DNA of 64,000 nucleotides from Acidobacteriota bacterium. GTDB taxonomy: Bacteria; Acidobacteriota; Terriglobia; Terriglobales; SCQP01. The position numbers and the translations under genes are program-made. The notes under the pieces were generated by a model, which was given only the letters and a program-made list of their open reading frames with translations, was not told the origin of the DNA and did no database searches. This document shows, piece by piece, positions 61,441 through 64,000 of the stretch. How positions within the stretch are numbered: the stretch's first letter is position 1; every line of letters starts with the position of its first letter. The stretch spans positions 62,001-126,000 of the forward strand of contig DAIDIE010000029.1 in the NCBI GenBank assembly GCA_027459505.1, in the 5' to 3' direction.

Positions 61441-64000
61441 ATGCCCTTCGTGGAACTCCATTGCCGCTCCGCTTTCAGCTTCTTGCAGGGCGCCTCCTTG
61501 CCGGAAGAAATTGCCGCCCGCGCCGCGGAGTTGGAAATGCCGGCTTTGGCCCTGGCCGACGCCGACGGGGTGCACGCGGCGCCGCGGCTTTTCCGGGCGG
61601 CGCAAAAGGCCGGCCTGCGGCCCATTGTGGGCAGCGAAATCAGCATGGAAGACGGCAGCCGCCTGCCGCTGCTGGTGGAGAACCGCAGCGGCTATCGCAA
61701 CTTGTGCCGCTTGATCACCCGCATGAACCTGCGCGCGCCCAAGGGCGAGGGCCGCGTGTGCTGGAGCGAGTTGCCCGCTTACGCCAGCGGACTGGTGGCG
61801 CTGACTGGAGATGATAGCGGCCCGCTGGCCTTCGCGCTGCGGCGCGGCGCGGACGATTTCAGTGCGCCGCGGCTTTTGCAATACCTGCGGAACACGTTTG
61901 GCGCGGACAACGTCTTTGTGGAGTTGAACCGCCATTTGCAGCGCAACCAGCGCGACTGGCAGCGCAGTGCGGTGGAGCTGGCGGAGCGTTTCCATCTTCC
62001 GCTGCTGGCCAGCAACGCGCCCCGTTATGTGCAGCCCGCCGCCCGTGCGCTGCTGGATGTGTTCACCTGCCTGCGCGAGCATACGCGCCTGGAGTTGGCC
62101 GGACGCCTGCTGGCCGCCAACAGCGAACGCTATTTGAAGAGTGAGCGGGAGATGTGCGAGCTGTTTTTCGATCAGCGCGCCGCGGTGGAACGCAGCGGCG
62201 AATTGGCCGAGCGGTTGCGCTTCACCCTGCACGACCTGGGCTACGAGTTTCCTCTGGCGACGGCGCCGCCGGGGGAGACCATGGCCAGTTGGCTGCGCCG
62301 CCTGGTGCTGGCTGGGGCGGAGGAGCGTTATCGCCCGCAACGCGAACGCAGCCTCGACTTCTGGCGGCGCGTTGAGACGCAACTGGAGCGGGAATTGCGG
62401 CTGATTGAAAAGCTGCGTCTGGAGGGCTACTTCCTCATTGTCTGGGACATTGTGCGTTACTGCCGCGAGCACGACATCCTCGCCCAGGGACGCGGGTCGG
62501 CCGCCAACAGCGCTGTCTGCTACAGCCTGGGCATTACCGCCGTCGATCCCATCGGAATGGAACTATTGTTTGAGCGCTTTCTTTCCGAAGAGCGCGGCGA
62601 GTGGCCCGATATTGATATTGATTTGCCCAGCGGCGAGCGCCGCGAGCAGGTTATCCAGTATGTTTACCAGCGCTATGGCTACCAGCGGAGCGCGGAGAGC
62701 AGCGGCAGCGGCGCGGCCATGACCGCCAACGTGATTACCTACCGGGCACGCAGCGCCGCCCGCGAAGTGGGAAAAGTCCTGGGCTTTCCCGATGCCATGG
62801 TGGCGCGCTTGGCGCAGAGCGCCGGCATTTTAGCCTGGGGTGGCGCGGGGGCGGAACGTTCCGAGGAGATGTTGCGGCAAAGTGGCGTGGACCCGCGTCA
62901 TCCGCGCATCCGCCAGTTCCTTCAGCTTTGCGTGCGGATGCAGGATTTGCCTCGCCATCTGGGCCAGCACTCCGGCGGCATGGTGCTGTGTCAGGGACCG
63001 CTGGATGAAATTGTGCCGCTGGAGAACGCCAGCATGCCCGGCCGGGTGGTGGTGCAGTGGGATAAGGACGACTGCGCGGCGCTGGGCTTGATCAAGGTGG
63101 ACCTGTTGGGGTTGGGCATGATGGCGGCCTTACAGGATTCCATTCGCCTGGTCGAACGGCATGGCGCGGCGGTGGCGCGTTGCGGCAGCGCGGCGCGCAG
63201 CTTCGATCTGGCGCATTTACCGCCCGACGATCCGGATGTCTATCGCATGCTGTGCGAGGCGGACAGCATTGGCGTGTTCCAGGTCGAGAGCCGGGCGCAG
63301 ATGGCCACCCTGCCGCGCTTGCGGCCGCAACGCTTTTACGATCTGGTCATCCAGGTCGCGTTGATTCGTCCTGGGCCGATTGTGGGCAACATGGTGCACC
63401 CCTACCTGCGGCGCCGCAATGGTAAGGAGCCGGTGCGCTATGCGCATCCCGCACTGGAGCCCATTTTACGGCGCACCCTGGGGGTGCCGCTGTTTCAGGA
63501 GCAACTGCTGCGCATGGCGATGGTGATGGCGGGCTTCAGCGGCGGCGAGGCGGAGGAGTTGCGCCGGGCGCTCGGCTTCAAGCGCGCCGAGGCCGCCATG
63601 AGCGAGGTGGAGCTCAAGCTGCGGCGCGGCATGGCGCAGCAGGGGATTGAAGGCGCGGTCGCCGAAGAGGTCATCGACGCGATTACCTCCTTTGCGCTGT
63701 ACGGTTTTCCGGAATCGCACTCGGCCAGCTTCGCGCTGCTGGTTTATGCCAGCGCGTATTTAAAGGAGCATTTTCCCGCGGTGTTTTATACCGCCCTGCT
63801 GAACAATCAGCCGATGGGCTTCTACCATCCGGCAACCCTGGTGAAGGATGCGCAGCGGCATGGGGTGCGCGTGCTGCCGGTCAGCGTGCAGGAGTCGGAT
63901 TGGGATTGCCGCGTGCTTCCCGCAAAGGCCGGCGAAGCGGCGGCCATTCGTCTCGGTTTGCGCTACACGGCGGGCCTGCGCGCCGGAATTGGACAGCAGT
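61441..64000 (+). CDS. dnaE2: Error-prone DNA polymerase DnaE2 (3' end beyond window)
   Basis: 853 residues visible from ATG 61441, eight bases after the imuB stop; the frame stays open to base 64000. It begins with a PHP domain (ELHCRSAFSFLQGASLPEEIAARAAELEMPALALAD), followed by the C-family palm with catalytic Asp residues in PDIDIDLPSGER, and VQWDKDDCAALGLIKVDLLGLGM, GVFQVESRAQM and FPESHSASFALLVYASAYLK, all DnaE2 hallmarks. It performs mutagenic translesion synthesis with ImuA/ImuB after DNA damage. The OB/tau-type C-terminus is outside the window. Confidence 0.95.
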   Translation, partial: MPFVELHCRSAFSFLQGASLPEEIAARAAELEMPALALADADGVHAAPRLFRAAQKAGLRPIVGSEISMEDGSRLPLLVENRSGYRNLCRLITRMNLRAPKGEGRVCWSELPAYASGLVALTGDDSGPLAFALRRGADDFSAPRLLQYLRNTFGADNVFVELNRHLQRNQRDWQRSAVELAERFHLPLLASNAPRYVQPAARALLDVFTCLREHTRLELAGRLLAANSERYLKSEREMCELFFDQRAAVERSGELAERLRFTLHDLGYEFPLATAPPGETMASWLRRLVLAGAEERYRPQRERSLDFWRRVETQLERELRLIEKLRLEGYFLIVWDIVRYCREHDILAQGRGSAANSAVCYSLGITAVDPIGMELLFERFLSEERGEWPDIDIDLPSGERREQVIQYVYQRYGYQRSAESSGSGAAMTANVITYRARSAAREVGKVLGFPDAMVARLAQSAGILAWGGAGAERSEEMLRQSGVDPRHPRIRQFLQLCVRMQDLPRHLGQHSGGMVLCQGPLDEIVPLENASMPGRVVVQWDKDDCAALGLIKVDLLGLGMMAALQDSIRLVERHGAAVARCGSAARSFDLAHLPPDDPDVYRMLCEADSIGVFQVESRAQMATLPRLRPQRFYDLVIQVALIRPGPIVGNMVHPYLRRRNGKEPVRYAHPALEPILRRTLGVPLFQEQLLRMAMVMAGFSGGEAEELRRALGFKRAEAAMSEVELKLRRGMAQQGIEGAVAEEVIDAITSFALYGFPESHSASFALLVYASAYLKEHFPAVFYTALLNNQPMGFYHPATLVKDAQRHGVRVLPVSVQESDWDCRVLPAKAGEAAAIRLGLRYTAGLRAGIGQQ

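Overview
The window is about 64 kb of GC-rich chromosomal DNA from a Gram-negative bacterium. Periplasmic and lipoprotein signals, SurA/PpiD-type foldases, an ECF sigma/anti-sigma pair and a hydrogenase-4-like operon point that way. The gene mix suggests an Acidobacteriota genome: dapB-dapA-dapD, a Por gamma-alpha fusion, DUF4214-type repeats, BON-domain secreted proteins, DUF5985 pairs, an imuA-imuB-dnaE2 cassette and a SAM-II riboswitch. That assignment is inferred from gene content; no marker gene was compared. I see no rRNA, tRNA, CRISPR array, insertion sequence or prophage.

Layout. 0.3-9.8 kb carries secreted or envelope proteins: a DUF2892 membrane protein, a PQQ-type beta-propeller, a six-repeat DUF4214-like protein, a GH16 glucanase with a ricin/CBM13 domain behind a LacI-type operator, and a parvulin isomerase. 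The non-coding DNA around the GH16 gene is rich in duplications and hairpins. 10.1-14.7 kb encodes a 2-oxoacid:ferredoxin oxidoreductase with a GltD-like flavoprotein/ferredoxin partner. 15-16.3 kb is a BON protein. 16.4-18.9 kb (minus) is the lysine/diaminopimelate operon. 19.2-29.5 kb holds a B12-binding protein, a CorC/HlyC-type protein, a TPR protein, prephenate dehydratase, Lon, aconitase and HU. 29.7-32.9 kb has a XylF-like binding protein without signal peptide, an MFS transporter and a secreted unknown. 33.0-40.8 kb (minus) is an arsR-hyfBCEFGI operon whose large subunit has lost the NiFe-binding cysteines, so it is best read as an energy-converting-hydrogenase-related (Ehr-like) complex. 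41-50 kb has an esterase, an SDR, small membrane proteins, RluB, ScpA/ScpB and a sigma/anti-sigma/Spy-like module.

50.3-56.4 kb holds the most unusual material: PpiD; an unknown gene behind a SAM-II riboswitch with its own terminator (minus strand, 52.3-53.1 kb); a YprB-like nuclease; and a lower-GC island with a toxin-antitoxin-SecB (TAC) module whose toxin gene is frameshifted. 56.5-58.4 kb encodes a phosphoribosyltransferase/kinase-like fusion. 58.5-64 kb is the mutagenic-repair cassette imuA-imuB-dnaE2, with dnaE2 cut by the window edge and an ImuA that lacks a recognisable P-loop.

Start sites were chosen from Shine-Dalgarno (SD) sequences, signal peptides, overlaps and promoter positions and often differ from the longest possible reading frame. 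All functional names rest on motif recognition by eye; no database search was run.
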